A DNA stretch of 64,000 bases, taken from contig NZ_BMRF01000003.1 of assembly GCF_014648495.1 (NCBI RefSeq), positions 591,485-655,484 of the forward strand. Direction: 5' to 3'. The notes beneath the pieces are model-generated. The model had not been told where the DNA came from and searched no databases. It saw only the letters and a list, made by a program, of their open reading frames with translations. Positions 49,405-58,200 of this stretch are shown here, one piece after another; the first letter of the stretch is position 1, and each line of letters opens with the position of its first letter. Source of the DNA: Actinomadura cremea. GTDB taxonomy: Bacteria; Actinomycetota; Actinomycetes; Streptosporangiales; Streptosporangiaceae. A program made the position numbers and the translations under genes.

Positions 49405-49913
49405 GCGGCGCGGGACGCCCGGAGGACACCGTCGTCGACGCGACCGGGCTCACGCTCGGCGTCGTCTGCACCCGCTGGCACGAGCCGATCACCGAGCCGA
49501 TGCTGGAGCGCGCCCTCGGCGCCGCCAAGGCGTGCGGGATCGACCAGCCGGTGGTCGTCCGCGTCGCCGGCGCCCTGGAACTGCCCGTCGTGGCGCAGCA
49601 GCTCGCCCGCGACCTGGACGCCGTCGTCGTCCTCGGCGCGGTCATCCGCGGCGAGACGGCCCACTTCGACTACGTGTGCGACTCGGTGACCGCCGGTGTG
49701 ACACGGGTCGCGCTCGACGAGTCGACTCCGGTGGGCAACGGGGTCCTCACATGTGACAACATTGAGCAGGCAATGCAGCGCAGCGGGCTGCCCGGCAGCC
49801 GCGAGGACAAGGGATGGGAGGCGACTGTGGCCGCACTCGACACGGCACTGACCCTGAGAGGTCTGCGGCATCACGGTCACGCCGGACACGGCCTGGAGCA
49901 TTCGGGCTCCTGA
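49401..49913 (+). CDS. ribH: 6,7-dimethyl-8-ribityllumazine synthase
   Basis: RibH makes the lumazine that RibE uses. The 170-aa protein has [37 protein letters not shown] with the catalytic His, [22 protein letters not shown], and a C-terminal His-rich tail ([11 protein letters not shown]). ATG overlaps the ribBA stop. Last gene of the rib operon; hisG follows after 44 nt. Confidence 0.95.
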   Translation: MSGAGRPEDTVVDATGLTLGVVCTRWHEPITEPMLERALGAAKACGIDQPVVVRVAGALELPVVAQQLARDLDAVVVLGAVIRGETAHFDYVCDSVTAGVTRVALDESTPVGNGVLTCDNIEQAMQRSGLPGSREDKGWEATVAALDTALTLRGLRHHGHAGHGLEHSGS

Positions 49914-49957
49914 ACGTCCCCGGTCACCCGTACTCATCCCATCGAAAGGCAACTTCC

Positions 49958-50833
49958 GTGCTGTCACTCGTCCTGCCCAAGGGGTCGCTGGAGAAGGCGA
50001 CCATGCAGCTGTTCGACGCCGCCGACCTCACCGTCCGGCGCACCTCGGACCGCGACTACCGGGCCTCGATCGACGACCCGCGCATCGACCGCGTCCGCGT
50101 GCTGCGCCCGCAGGAGATCCCGACCTACCTCGAACAGGGCCTGTTCGACCTCGGCATCACCGGCCGCGACTGGATCACCGAGACCGACTCCGACGTCGTG
50201 AGCCTCGGCGAGCTGAAGTACTCCAAGGCCACCTCGAACCCGGTCCGCGTGATCATGGCGGTGCCCGAGGACGCGCCCTGGAAGAGCGTCTCCGACCTGC
50301 CCGAGGGCGTCCGGATCTCCACCGAGTTCCCGGCGATGACCAAGCGGTTCCTCGAGAAGCACGGCGTGAAGGCGAAGGTCGTCCCGTCCTACGGCGCGAC
50401 CGAGGCCAAGGTCCCCGACATCGTCGACGCGATCGTCGACCTCACCGAGACCGGCTCGTCGCTGCGCAAGAACGGGCTGCGGATCCTCGACACCCTCCTC
50501 ACCAGCTACACCGAGCTGGTCGCCCACCGCGAGGCGTACGAGGACGCGGAGAAGCGCGCCGCCATGGAGGACGTCTCGCTCCTCCTGCAGGGCGCGATCC
50601 GCGCCCGCGGCAACGTCCTGCTCAAGCTGAACGTCGCGCAGGGCGACCTGGCGAAGGTCCTCGACATCATGCCGTCGATGTCGTCGCCCACGGTCACGTC
50701 CCTCGCCGGGGGCGAGTCCAACGCGGTCGAGTCGGTCGTCGCCAAGCGCGGCGTCAACACCCTCATCCCGGCCCTGAAGGCCGCGGGCGCCCACGACATC
50801 CTCGAGATCCCGATCTCCAAGATCGTTGACTGA
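49958..50833 (+). CDS. hisG: ATP phosphoribosyltransferase, long form
   Basis: HisG condenses ATP and PRPP, the first committed step of histidine synthesis. The 291-aa long form has LSLVLPKGSLEKATMQLF, VRVLRPQEIPTYLEQGLFDLGITG, RISTEFPAMTKRFLEKHG, the PRPP loop DAIVDLTETGSSLR, and a C-terminal histidine-sensing domain (ILPS-like MPSMSSPTVTSL). GTG at 49958 after AAAGG. The usual hisE neighbour between ribH and hisG is absent. Confidence 0.93.
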   Translation: MLSLVLPKGSLEKATMQLFDAADLTVRRTSDRDYRASIDDPRIDRVRVLRPQEIPTYLEQGLFDLGITGRDWITETDSDVVSLGELKYSKATSNPVRVIMAVPEDAPWKSVSDLPEGVRISTEFPAMTKRFLEKHGVKAKVVPSYGATEAKVPDIVDAIVDLTETGSSLRKNGLRILDTLLTSYTELVAHREAYEDAEKRAAMEDVSLLLQGAIRARGNVLLKLNVAQGDLAKVLDIMPSMSSPTVTSLAGGESNAVESVVAKRGVNTLIPALKAAGAHDILEIPISKIVD

Positions 50834-51272
50834 CGCTCCGGCCCTGCCGACCGAGTGGCGTCCCCGCACCACCCGGCTCGTCGCCTACGCCACGGCGGGC
50901 GCGATCATCCTGGCCATGATCGTGCTCGCCGTGTTCGTGGCGCCCCAGTTCACGATCGTCGACCGCGTCCTGATGGTCCTGTTCGGCCTCGGCCTCGGCT
51001 GGATCCTGCACATGCTGGCCCGCTGCCGCGTCACCGCGGACGAGTCCGGCCTCACGGTCGTCAACGCGTTCCGCACCCGCCGCCTCGAATGGGCCGAGGT
51101 CGTCGACGTCACCATGACCGTCGGCGACCCCTGGCCGCGCCTCGACCTTTCCGACGGCACCGCGCTCGGCGTCATGGGCGTCAACGGCGCCGAGAAGGCC
51201 CGCGCCGCCCGCCAGGTCGCCGAACTGGCCGCCCTCCTGAAGGCCCGCGCCGAGGCCCCCGACCGCACCTGA
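50826..51272 (+). CDS. PH-domain-like membrane protein
   Basis: The 148-aa protein has two N-terminal hydrophobic helices (about 20-40 and 45-65) followed by a bacterial PH-like domain (CRVTADESGLTVVNAFRTRRLEWAEVVDV). This architecture is common next to hisG in actinomycetes; the role is unknown. It starts with TTG at 50826, 8 nt before the hisG stop, so its translation is probably coupled to hisG. Cell membrane with the PH-like domain inside. Confidence 0.78.
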   Translation: MTDAPALPTEWRPRTTRLVAYATAGAIILAMIVLAVFVAPQFTIVDRVLMVLFGLGLGWILHMLARCRVTADESGLTVVNAFRTRRLEWAEVVDVTMTVGDPWPRLDLSDGTALGVMGVNGAEKARAARQVAELAALLKARAEAPDRT

Positions 51273-51284
51273 CGGCCGCCGCGG

Positions 51285-51932
51285 CTAGAACGCGGCGGCC
51301 AGGGTCGGGACACCGGCGATCAGCAGGGCGGCGGCCCACAGGCGGTCCAGGTCCCACCGGGCGCGCCGGAGGATCGCCGAGCCGGCCAGCTCGTAGACGG
51401 CCACGGCGATGATCCCGGCGACGGCGAGCATCGCGAGGGTGTGCACGGCCGTCACGAAGATCCCGGCGGACAGGGCGCTGCCGGACGCGCCCGCCAGGCC
51501 GTGGTCGTGGTGGCCCGCCGCGACGGGCGCCGCCGACGGGGTGAGGAGCGGCACCAGCATCAGCCCCGCGCCGTGCGCCGACGACATGACGAACGACCAG
51601 CCCGCGAGCTGCCACGTCCCCACCGGCGCGGGCGTGCGGTGCGCCGCGTGCCGCCCCGGCGCCAGCAGCCACAGGCCGAAGCCGACCATCAGGACGCCGC
51701 CGCCGACGGCCAGCGCCCGCGCCGGGACGACCAGGCCCGCGAGCGTCACGAGGACGGCGACCGCGCCGATGGACGCCGCGTGCCCCGCCGCGATCGCCGG
51801 CAGCGCCTGCACGACGAGCGAGCGGTCGCGTTCCTGCAGGCCCCGCGTCACCGCGAAAAGCCAGCCCATCGCCGGATTCAGCCCGTGGAACGCGCCGAGC
51901 ACCACGAGTGCGGCGAGCGAACCGTCGCGCAT
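51285..51932 (-). CDS. Six-helix membrane protein with paired histidine motifs
   Basis: The 215-aa protein has about six hydrophobic helices and His-containing motifs on several of them: GAFHGLNPAMGWL, AIAAGHAASIGAVAV, SSAHGAGLMLVPLL, and a cytoplasmic or periplasmic loop AAGHHDHGLAG. The spacing resembles metal or cation transporters of the NicO/RcnA type, which makes metal export a reasonable guess, not a conclusion. ATG at 51932. It is convergent with the PH-domain gene and divergent from the MoxR gene. Confidence 0.75.
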   Translation of the reverse strand: MRDGSLAALVVLGAFHGLNPAMGWLFAVTRGLQERDRSLVVQALPAIAAGHAASIGAVAVLVTLAGLVVPARALAVGGGVLMVGFGLWLLAPGRHAAHRTPAPVGTWQLAGWSFVMSSAHGAGLMLVPLLTPSAAPVAAGHHDHGLAGASGSALSAGIFVTAVHTLAMLAVAGIIAVAVYELAGSAILRRARWDLDRLWAAALLIAGVPTLAAAF

Positions 51933-52072
51933 GCCCCGTCCCTCTCCGTGCGCCGTCCGTCGCGGTCAGCGTCCGGCGCGGGGCGGGTGATGTCCACCGG
52001 CGCGAGGGTGACACTGGGGAAACCGTCCTCCCGGTATGGGCGATTCACGATCTCGGTGTATAGCCTGGCCAT

Positions 52073-52957
52073 GTGGTGGCGGACACGGTCGGCGAGGCGG
52101 TCGCCTCGCCCGCGGAACTGGCGGGCCTGCTGGACCGGCACGACTACCTCTGCGACGACGGCCTGGCCACGGCGTGCTTCCTCGCGCTGCGCATGGGGCG
52201 GCCGCTGTTCCTGGAGGGCGAGGCCGGGGTCGGCAAGACCGAACTGGCCAAGACGCTCGCGCGGGCGCTGCGGGCGCCGCTGATCCGGCTGCAGTGCTAC
52301 GAGGGGCTCGACGCGTCGCAGGCGCTCTACGACTGGGACTTCCCGCGCCAGATGCTGCACCTGCGCGCCGCCGAGGCCGCCGGGACGGCCGACGCCGCGC
52401 GCCTCGAGGGCGAGCTGTACGACCGCCGGTTCCTGCTCGCGCGGCCGCTGCTGCGGGCGCTGGAGACGTCCCCGAGCGTCCTGCTGGTCGACGAACTCGA
52501 CCGCGCGGACGACGAGTTCGAGGCGTTCCTGCTCGAGATCCTCAGCGACTTCACGATCACCGTGCCCGAACTCGGGACGATCCGCGCCGAGCGTCCGCCC
52601 GTCGTGATCGTGACATCGAACCGCACCCGCGAGGTCCACGACGCGCTGAAGCGCCGCTGCCTCTACCACTGGCTCGAGCATCCGTCGTTCGAGCGGGAGG
52701 TCGCGATCATCCGGCGGCGGCTGCCGGCCGCGACCGCGCACCTCGCGGGGCAGGTCGCGGACGCCGCGCGGCGGCTGCGGGGCGGCGGCGGGCTGCTCAA
52801 GCCGCCCGGCGTCGCCGAGACCCTCGACTGGACCGAGGCGCTGCTCGCCCTCGGCGCCCGCGAGCTGGATCCGGGCACGGCGGCCGTGACGCTCGGCGCC
52901 GTCCTGAAGTACCGCGAGGACCAGGAACGCGGCGCCGCCCTGCTCGGCGGAGGATGA
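52073..52957 (+). CDS. MoxR-type AAA+ ATPase (CoxD-like)
   Basis: The 294-aa AAA+ protein has Walker A GEAGVGKTE (49-57), Walker B VLLVDELDRAD (about 142-152), sensor I region VIVTSNRTREVHD, and arginine-finger candidates in LKRRCLYHWLEH. MoxR proteins pair with a VWA-domain protein to remodel metal enzymes. The order MoxR-VWA-XdhC-MobA-like matches CO dehydrogenase and xanthine dehydrogenase maturation genes (coxD, coxE and relatives). GTG at 52073. The next gene starts 2 bp after its stop. Confidence 0.87.
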   Translation: MVADTVGEAVASPAELAGLLDRHDYLCDDGLATACFLALRMGRPLFLEGEAGVGKTELAKTLARALRAPLIRLQCYEGLDASQALYDWDFPRQMLHLRAAEAAGTADAARLEGELYDRRFLLARPLLRALETSPSVLLVDELDRADDEFEAFLLEILSDFTITVPELGTIRAERPPVVIVTSNRTREVHDALKRRCLYHWLEHPSFEREVAIIRRRLPAATAHLAGQVADAARRLRGGGGLLKPPGVAETLDWTEALLALGARELDPGTAAVTLGAVLKYREDQERGAALLGGG

Positions 52958-52958
52958 C

Positions 52959-54188
52959 ATGGCCGGGGACGGCACGCCCGGGGACGGCGGCGCGGCGGAT
53001 CGCGCCGACGTCGTCGGGACGCTCGCCGGGTTCGCCCGGACGCTGCGCGCGGCGGGCGGCGCCGCCGATCCCGAACGCCTGCAGGCGATGGTCGCGGCGC
53101 TGCGGCACCTCGACGTCCTCGACCCGTCCGACGTGTACTGGGCCGGACGCCTCACGCTGTGCGCGGCCCCGGACGACCTGCCCCGCTACGACCGCGCCTT
53201 CGCCGCGTACTTCTCCGGCGAGACGGCGCGCCCGCGGCGCAGGCCCCCGGTCGCCGTCCGCCGGATCCCGGTCCTCGAGGCCGCCGAGGAGGACGGCGAC
53301 GGCGGCGGCGGCGACGCGCGGGCCGTCACCGCGAGCCCGTCCGAGGTCCTGCGGGACCGGGACGTGTCGCGGCTCGGCCCCGCCGAACGCGCCGAGGTGG
53401 ACCGGCTGATCGCCCTGCTGGACGCGGGCGCCGAGCGGCGCCGCGCGCGCCGGTTCGCCCCCGCGCACGCCGGGCGCCTGGACCCGGCCCGGACCGTCCG
53501 GGAGACGCTCCGGCGCGGCGGTGAGACGGCGCTGCTGCGGCACCGCGCGCACCGCGTCCGGCCCCGCCGCGTCGTGCTGATCGTCGACGTGAGCGGCTCG
53601 ATGGCCCCGTACGCGGACGCGCTGCTCCGGTTCGCGCACGCCGCCGTGCGGGCCGGAGGCCGGACGGCGGAGGCGTTCACCGCCGGGACGCGCCTCACCC
53701 GCGTCACCCGGGAGCTGGGCCGCCGCGACCCGGACGCCGCGCTGGCGGCGGCGTCCGCGGCGATCCCCGACTGGAGCGGCGGCACCCGCCTCGGCGAGGA
53801 GCTGCGCGAGTTCCTCGACCGTTTCGGCCGTCCCGGCATGGCCCGCGGCGCGATCGTGGTGATCGCGTCGGACGGCTGGGAGCGCGGCGACGCGCGCCTG
53901 CTCGGCGAGCAGACGGCCCGCCTGCGGCGGCTCGCGCACCGGGTGATCTGGGCGAACCCGCACAAGGCGCGTCCCGGGTACGAGCCGCTCACCGCCGGGA
54001 TGGCGGCGGCGCTCCCGCACGTCGACGACTTCACGTCCGGACACAGCCTCGCCGCGCTGGAACACCTCGCCCGCCTCATCGCGGGCACCGCGAGGACGGC
54101 CGCGCCGGCGGGCCGGGCGTCCGGGGCGGGCGCGGGAAGGGGCCGGTCCGCGGCGGCCGGCATCGGGATCGGAGACGTTCATGCGTGA
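52959..54188 (+). CDS. VWA-domain protein (CoxE-like)
   Basis: The 409-aa protein has an N-terminal helical region with Gly/Asp-rich linker, then a von Willebrand A domain with the MIDAS motif DVSGSM (Asp210-x-Ser212-x-Ser214), WSGGTRLGEEL and IASDGWERGD. It is a CoxE-type partner of the MoxR ATPase upstream, likely working with it to insert the metal cofactor or sulfido ligand into a molybdenum hydroxylase. ATG at 52959; overlaps the XdhC start by 8 nt. Confidence 0.87.
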   Translation: MAGDGTPGDGGAADRADVVGTLAGFARTLRAAGGAADPERLQAMVAALRHLDVLDPSDVYWAGRLTLCAAPDDLPRYDRAFAAYFSGETARPRRRPPVAVRRIPVLEAAEEDGDGGGGDARAVTASPSEVLRDRDVSRLGPAERAEVDRLIALLDAGAERRRARRFAPAHAGRLDPARTVRETLRRGGETALLRHRAHRVRPRRVVLIVDVSGSMAPYADALLRFAHAAVRAGGRTAEAFTAGTRLTRVTRELGRRDPDAALAAASAAIPDWSGGTRLGEELREFLDRFGRPGMARGAIVVIASDGWERGDARLLGEQTARLRRLAHRVIWANPHKARPGYEPLTAGMAAALPHVDDFTSGHSLAALEHLARLIAGTARTAAPAGRASGAGAGRGRSAAAGIGIGDVHA

Positions 54189-55311
54189 GGTGCTCGGGGA
54201 CGTCGACGGCTGGTACGCCGCCGGGGAGACGTTCGGGCTGGCGACCGTGGTGCGGACGTTCCGCAGCGCGCCGCGCCCGCCGGGGGCCGCGATGGCGGTG
54301 TCGGCGGACGGCGAGGCGGCCGGGAGCGTGTCCGGCGGGTGCGTCGAGGGCGCGGTGTACGAGGTGGCCCGGGAGGTGCTGGCGTCCGGCGAGGCGGTGG
54401 TGCGGCGGTACGGGGTCAGCGACGACGACGCGTTCGCGGTCGGGCTGACCTGCGGCGGGATCCTGGACGTGCTGGTCGAGCCGGTCGGTCCGGAGACGTT
54501 CCCCGAGTTCGGCGAGGTGGCGGCGGCGGTCGGGCGGGGCGAGCCGGTCGCGGTCGCGACGGTCGTCGGCGGGCCCGGCCGGATCGGCGCGCGGCGCGTC
54601 GTGTGGCCGGACCGGGCGTCGGGGACGCTCGCGCCCGGCGAGGCGTACGCGGCGCGGCTGGACGCGGCGGTCGACGACGACGCGCGGGGGATGCTCGCGC
54701 AGGGCGTCACCGGCGTGCGGCGGTACGGGCGCGAGGGGGAGCGGCGGCCGGACGACCTGGAGGTGTTCGTCCACGCGTTCGCGCCGCCGCCGCGGCTGCT
54801 GGTGTTCGGCGCGATCGACTTCGCGGCGGCCGTCGCGCGGATCGGCAGGTTCCTCGGGTACCGGGTGACGGTGTGCGACGCTCGGCCGGTGTTCGCGACG
54901 CCGAAGCGGTTCCCGGACGCCGACGAGGTGATCGTCCAGTGGCCGCACCGGTACCTGGCGGGGGAGGCCGTGGACGGGCGCACGGCCATCTGCGTCCTGA
55001 CGCACGACCCGAAGTTCGACGTGCCGCTGCTGGAGATCGCGCTGCGCACCGAGGCCGGGTACGTGGGGGCGATGGGCTCGCGCCGGACCCACGACGACCG
55101 GCTGGCGCGGCTCCGGGAGGCCGGGCTCGGCGCGGCCGAGCTGGCCCGGCTGCGGTCGCCGATCGGGCTCGACCTCGGCGCGCGGACGCCGGAGGAGACC
55201 GCGGTGTCGATCGCGGCGGAACTGGTGCAGCTGCGGTGGGGCGGGTCGGGCCGCCCGCTGACCGAGACCGGCGGCCGCATCCACGGCCCGGAGGCCCGCG
55301 ATGACGGGTGA
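54181..55311 (+). CDS. XdhC/CoxF-family molybdenum-cofactor maturation protein
   Basis: The 376-aa protein has the N-terminal XdhC/CoxI domain (SVSGGCVEGAVYE, LTCGGILDVLVEP) and the C-terminal Rossmann domain (LLVFGAIDFAAAVARIGRFLGYRV, THDPKFDVPLLEIAL, GYVGAMGSRRTHDDRLARLREAG). XdhC binds the molybdenum cofactor, promotes its sulfuration and delivers it to xanthine dehydrogenase. It overlaps the VWA gene upstream and the MobA-like gene downstream, so the four genes form one transcript. Confidence 0.9.
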   Translation: MREVLGDVDGWYAAGETFGLATVVRTFRSAPRPPGAAMAVSADGEAAGSVSGGCVEGAVYEVAREVLASGEAVVRRYGVSDDDAFAVGLTCGGILDVLVEPVGPETFPEFGEVAAAVGRGEPVAVATVVGGPGRIGARRVVWPDRASGTLAPGEAYAARLDAAVDDDARGMLAQGVTGVRRYGREGERRPDDLEVFVHAFAPPPRLLVFGAIDFAAAVARIGRFLGYRVTVCDARPVFATPKRFPDADEVIVQWPHRYLAGEAVDGRTAICVLTHDPKFDVPLLEIALRTEAGYVGAMGSRRTHDDRLARLREAGLGAAELARLRSPIGLDLGARTPEETAVSIAAELVQLRWGGSGRPLTETGGRIHGPEARDDG

Positions 55312-55912
55312 GGCGGCCCCGGCGGGGCTGCTGCTCGCCGCGGGCGCGGGCCGCCGGTTCGGCCGTCCGAAGGCGCTGCTGGAGCTGGCCGGCGAGCGGC
55401 TGGTCGACCGGGGCGTGCGGACGCTGCGGGGCGGGGGCTGCGCGCCGGTGCTCGTGGTGTCGGGGGCCGCGCGCGTGGATGTCGCCGGCGCGGTCGTGGT
55501 GCCGAACCCGGAGTGGCGGGAGGGCATGGGGTCGTCGCTGCGCGCCGGGCTCGCCGCGCTGCCGCCCGGCTGCCCCGCGGTGGTGGTGGCGCTCGTCGAC
55601 CAGCCCGGGGTTACGGCCGAGGCGGTCGGCCGGCTGGTCGCCGCGTACGGGGACGGCGCGCGGATCGCCGTCGCGACCTACGGCGGCGCGCCGCGCAACC
55701 CGGTCCTGCTGGCGGCCGAGCACGTCGCGGCGGCCGCGGAGTCCGCCGTCGGGGACCGGGGCGCCCGGGCCTTCCTGCGGTCCCGGCCCGACCTGGTGAC
55801 GCCCGTCCCGTGCGACGGCGTCGCGGTGCCCGACGACATCGACACCCCCGGCGACCTGGAGTCCTTCACCCGCCGCGCCCCGGTGAGGGCGCGGCGCGGG
55901 CGCGCGGGCTAG
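55301..55912 (+). CDS. MobA-like nucleotidyltransferase (MocA type)
   Basis: The 203-aa protein has the nucleotidyltransferase N-terminus LLLAAGAGRRFGRPKALLEL, VVVPNPEWREGMGSSLRAGLAAL, VVVALVDQPGV with the metal Asp, and a final DDIDTPGDLESF. This resembles MocA/MobA proteins that add CMP or GMP to the molybdenum cofactor of hydroxylases. Starting at ATG 55301 it overlaps XdhC by 11 nt. Its TAG overlaps the convergent DUF6986 stop as CTAG. Confidence 0.87.
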   Translation: MTGEAAPAGLLLAAGAGRRFGRPKALLELAGERLVDRGVRTLRGGGCAPVLVVSGAARVDVAGAVVVPNPEWREGMGSSLRAGLAALPPGCPAVVVALVDQPGVTAEAVGRLVAAYGDGARIAVATYGGAPRNPVLLAAEHVAAAAESAVGDRGARAFLRSRPDLVTPVPCDGVAVPDDIDTPGDLESFTRRAPVRARRGRAG

Positions 55913-57126
55913 GTAAGGGGCGGGACGGCGGACTCGTCGAGCGCGCCGCAGTCCACGGCGCGGCGGAGCCGGTCGGTGAGCGCGCTGATCGTCGCCGGTT
56001 CGTCCAGCACGCCGCCCGCCTCCCCGGACCGTTCCCGCCACGCGCGGACCCGCGCGATGACGTCGTCCACGCCGGTCAGATGGTGGCCGTACACGACGGC
56101 GTAGCGGCTGGGCAGGTGCGCGGGGTGCAGGTCCCAGCCCTGGTGGAAGCCGTGCCGCAGCGAGTGCCGGACGTGCGCGGCGTGCGCCGCCCATGCCGCG
56201 TTGACCTCGTCGGGACCGTCGTCGCGCGGCACGACGTTGGTGGAGCCGTCCGACAGCCGCACCCCGGACCCGGCGAACCCGACCTGCATGACGTGCCGCG
56301 CGAAGTCGCAGGCCGGATGGTCGAGGCGCTGCTCGTCCGGGGACAGCCCGATGGCGGCGGTGTAGTCGAACACGCCGAAGTGCGCGCCGGTCAGCCGGCC
56401 CGCGGCGGCCCGGATCATGGCGGGCGCCGCGACCCTGCCCTCCGGGTCGAAGACCGACTCGGGCGTCTCCACCTGGATCTCGAACCGCAGGATCCCGGCG
56501 GGCAGGCCGAGGGACGTCTCCAGCCGGTCCAGGTACTCGGTGAACAGCGCGACGTGCTCGGCGGCGATCACCTTCGGGAACGTGATCGTGAACCCGCCGG
56601 GCAGCCGCCCGAGCCGGTCCCGCAGCGCGGTGAGGAACCCGTCGAGCGTCCGCATCGCCCGCTCGTGGCCGCCGTCGGCGAACGACTTGACCCGCAGCCC
56701 CCAGTAGTGGGGCAGCCCCTTCACCCCGTACGCGGCGGCCACGGCCTCGACGACCTGGCCGACGTGCGCGTCCTCCTCGGCGTCGGGGCGGGTCCCGTAG
56801 CCGTCCTCGAAGTCGATCCGCAGGTCCTCGAGCGGCTCGGCGGAGAGCTTGGCCGCGACCCGCGCCCGGACCTGCCCGGCCACCTCCGGGTCGAGGCCGA
56901 ACGCGGCCCCGAACGACCCGTCGCCCGGCGTGTGGGTGTTGAGCAGGCGCAGCGCCTCGGCGCCGAAGTCGGCGGGGGTCGAGGCGGCGAACCGGTCCGC
57001 CGCGACGTACACCGTGTGCACCGGGCGGCGGCCGTCGGCGCCGCCGGACAGGCGTTCGCGGTGCTCGTCGCGGACGGCGGCGATGCGGGCGGACAGGTCG
57101 TCGAGCGAGGCGGAGCTGAGGTTCAC
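55909..57126 (-). CDS. DUF6986 aldolase-like protein (CitE/HpcH fold)
   Basis: The 405-aa protein resembles the HpcH/HpaI aldolase/citrate-lyase superfamily: LEDLRIDFEDGYG with likely metal Asp/Glu, ITFPKVIAAEHV, RFEIQVETPESVF with the metal Glu, and HFGVFDYTAAIGLSPD. It is the family RefSeq calls DUF6986, often near uric-acid and allantoin genes in actinomycetes; the reaction is not known to me. GTG at 57126 overlaps the epimerase-like stop as GTGA. It may cleave or form a C-C bond in a ureide-derived acid such as one leading to malate. Confidence 0.75.
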   Translation of the reverse strand: MNLSSASLDDLSARIAAVRDEHRERLSGGADGRRPVHTVYVAADRFAASTPADFGAEALRLLNTHTPGDGSFGAAFGLDPEVAGQVRARVAAKLSAEPLEDLRIDFEDGYGTRPDAEEDAHVGQVVEAVAAAYGVKGLPHYWGLRVKSFADGGHERAMRTLDGFLTALRDRLGRLPGGFTITFPKVIAAEHVALFTEYLDRLETSLGLPAGILRFEIQVETPESVFDPEGRVAAPAMIRAAAGRLTGAHFGVFDYTAAIGLSPDEQRLDHPACDFARHVMQVGFAGSGVRLSDGSTNVVPRDDGPDEVNAAWAAHAAHVRHSLRHGFHQGWDLHPAHLPSRYAVVYGHHLTGVDDVIARVRAWRERSGEAGGVLDEPATISALTDRLRRAVDCGALDESAVPPLT

Positions 57127-58043
57127 CCGGCCATGATCCCCCAAGATCCGCGGAATGTGTCCCCGGGCTCGAGATCGATCAGCCCCTCGCCGGACGCGAA
57201 CGCGTTCGGCGGGCACGTCATCGGCTCGACGCCGAGCCCGGCCCGCGGCTCGGGCGCCTGGTCGGCGGTGTAGACCTCCATCCAGGGATGCGCCTCGTCG
57301 GACCACGACCGCACCGACCGACCGCCGCCGCTGAGCGTCACCCAGCAGCGCCCGGCGGCGTCCCGCCCGAGGTCGGTGTAGGCGTTGTCGATCCGCCGGT
57401 CGCCGAGCACGGGACCCTCGCGCAGGTCCCAGCGGGTGCCCGCGACGTCCTGCGCGGGCCCGGACGGGATCATCCGGTCGTCCACCGGGAGGTACCGGGC
57501 CGCGTCGAGCGTCGCGGTGCAGCGGTCGAGCGGCTCGCCGACCGTGAGGTACGGGTGGGCGCCGTGCCCGTACGGGGCGGTGACGCTCCCCGGGTTGTGC
57601 GCGCTCAGCCGGACGGTCAGGCCCGTCTCGGCGTCCAGGGCGTACTCGACCTCGAGGTCGAGGCGGAACGGGTACCCGCCCGATCCGAGCAGCCGGTGCG
57701 CCAGCCGCACCCGGTGCGGCTCCCGCTCGGCGGCCGTCCAGGACGCCCACCGGACGAGCCCGTGGATCGCGCAGTCGTTCTCGGGCTCCGACAGGTCGAG
57801 GCGGTACGACCTCCCGCCGTACTCGTAGCGGCCGCGGTCGACGCGGTTCGGCCACGGGATCAGCAGGTTCCCGAACGCCGCCGGGGCCGGCTCGTCCGCG
57901 CCGTGGGTCAGCACGAGCGGCCGCTCGTCCCCGCCGTCCGCGAGCAGGGTCAGCTCGCGCAGGCTCGCGCCCGACTCGGTGACGACGGCCCGGTACGGCC
58001 CGGCGGCGAGCGCGTACTGCGCCCCGGTGATCATTTCGGTCAT
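57123..58043 (-). CDS. Aldose 1-epimerase family protein
   Basis: The 306-aa beta-sandwich protein has the galactose-mutarotase pattern: FGNLLIPWPNRVDRGRYEYGG, CAIHGLVRWASW with the catalytic His, YGHGAHPYLTVG with the second His, and GVEPMTCPPNAFASGEGL with the Glu. It is predicted to interconvert sugar anomers, perhaps of ribose or another pentose released from nucleosides. ATG at 58043. It is coupled to the DUF6986 gene downstream; a stretch of tandem repeats lies upstream. Confidence 0.85.
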   Translation of the reverse strand: MTEMITGAQYALAAGPYRAVVTESGASLRELTLLADGGDERPLVLTHGADEPAPAAFGNLLIPWPNRVDRGRYEYGGRSYRLDLSEPENDCAIHGLVRWASWTAAEREPHRVRLAHRLLGSGGYPFRLDLEVEYALDAETGLTVRLSAHNPGSVTAPYGHGAHPYLTVGEPLDRCTATLDAARYLPVDDRMIPSGPAQDVAGTRWDLREGPVLGDRRIDNAYTDLGRDAAGRCWVTLSGGGRSVRSWSDEAHPWMEVYTADQAPEPRAGLGVEPMTCPPNAFASGEGLIDLEPGDTFRGSWGIMAG

Positions 58044-58110
58044 ACCCGGACGTTACCCCAGCGCAGGCACGCCACACGGCGCCTCCCGCCCGCCCGCACG
58101 CCGGTTCGCC

Positions 58111-58152
58111 CGGCCGGGTTCGTTCGGCCGGGTTCGTTCGGCCGGGTTCGTT
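58111..58152. repeat. Three perfect 14-bp tandem repeats
   Basis: CGGCCGGGTTCGTT at 58111-58124, 58125-58138 and 58139-58152, in the 145-bp gap between the DUF2877 gene and the epimerase-like gene (both minus strand). Confidence 0.9.
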
Positions 58153-58166
58153 CGGCGGGGGCGTCC

Positions 58167-58200
58167 GGCGCGGGTCAGCTGGCGCGGGTCAGCCGGCGCG
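58167..58200. repeat. 14-bp tandem repeat over the DUF2877 stop
   Basis: GGCGCGGGTCAGC plus T or C at 58167-58180 and 58181-58194, with a partial third copy GGCGCG at 58195-58200. The second copy contains the DUF2877 TGA (complement of 58189-58191). Confidence 0.85.

Noticed and set aside
52073-55912. Reading the MoxR-VWA pair as part of a phage-defence or MoxR-vWA ternary system
   Set aside because: The direct overlap with XdhC and a MobA-like gene fits molybdenum-hydroxylase maturation much better.
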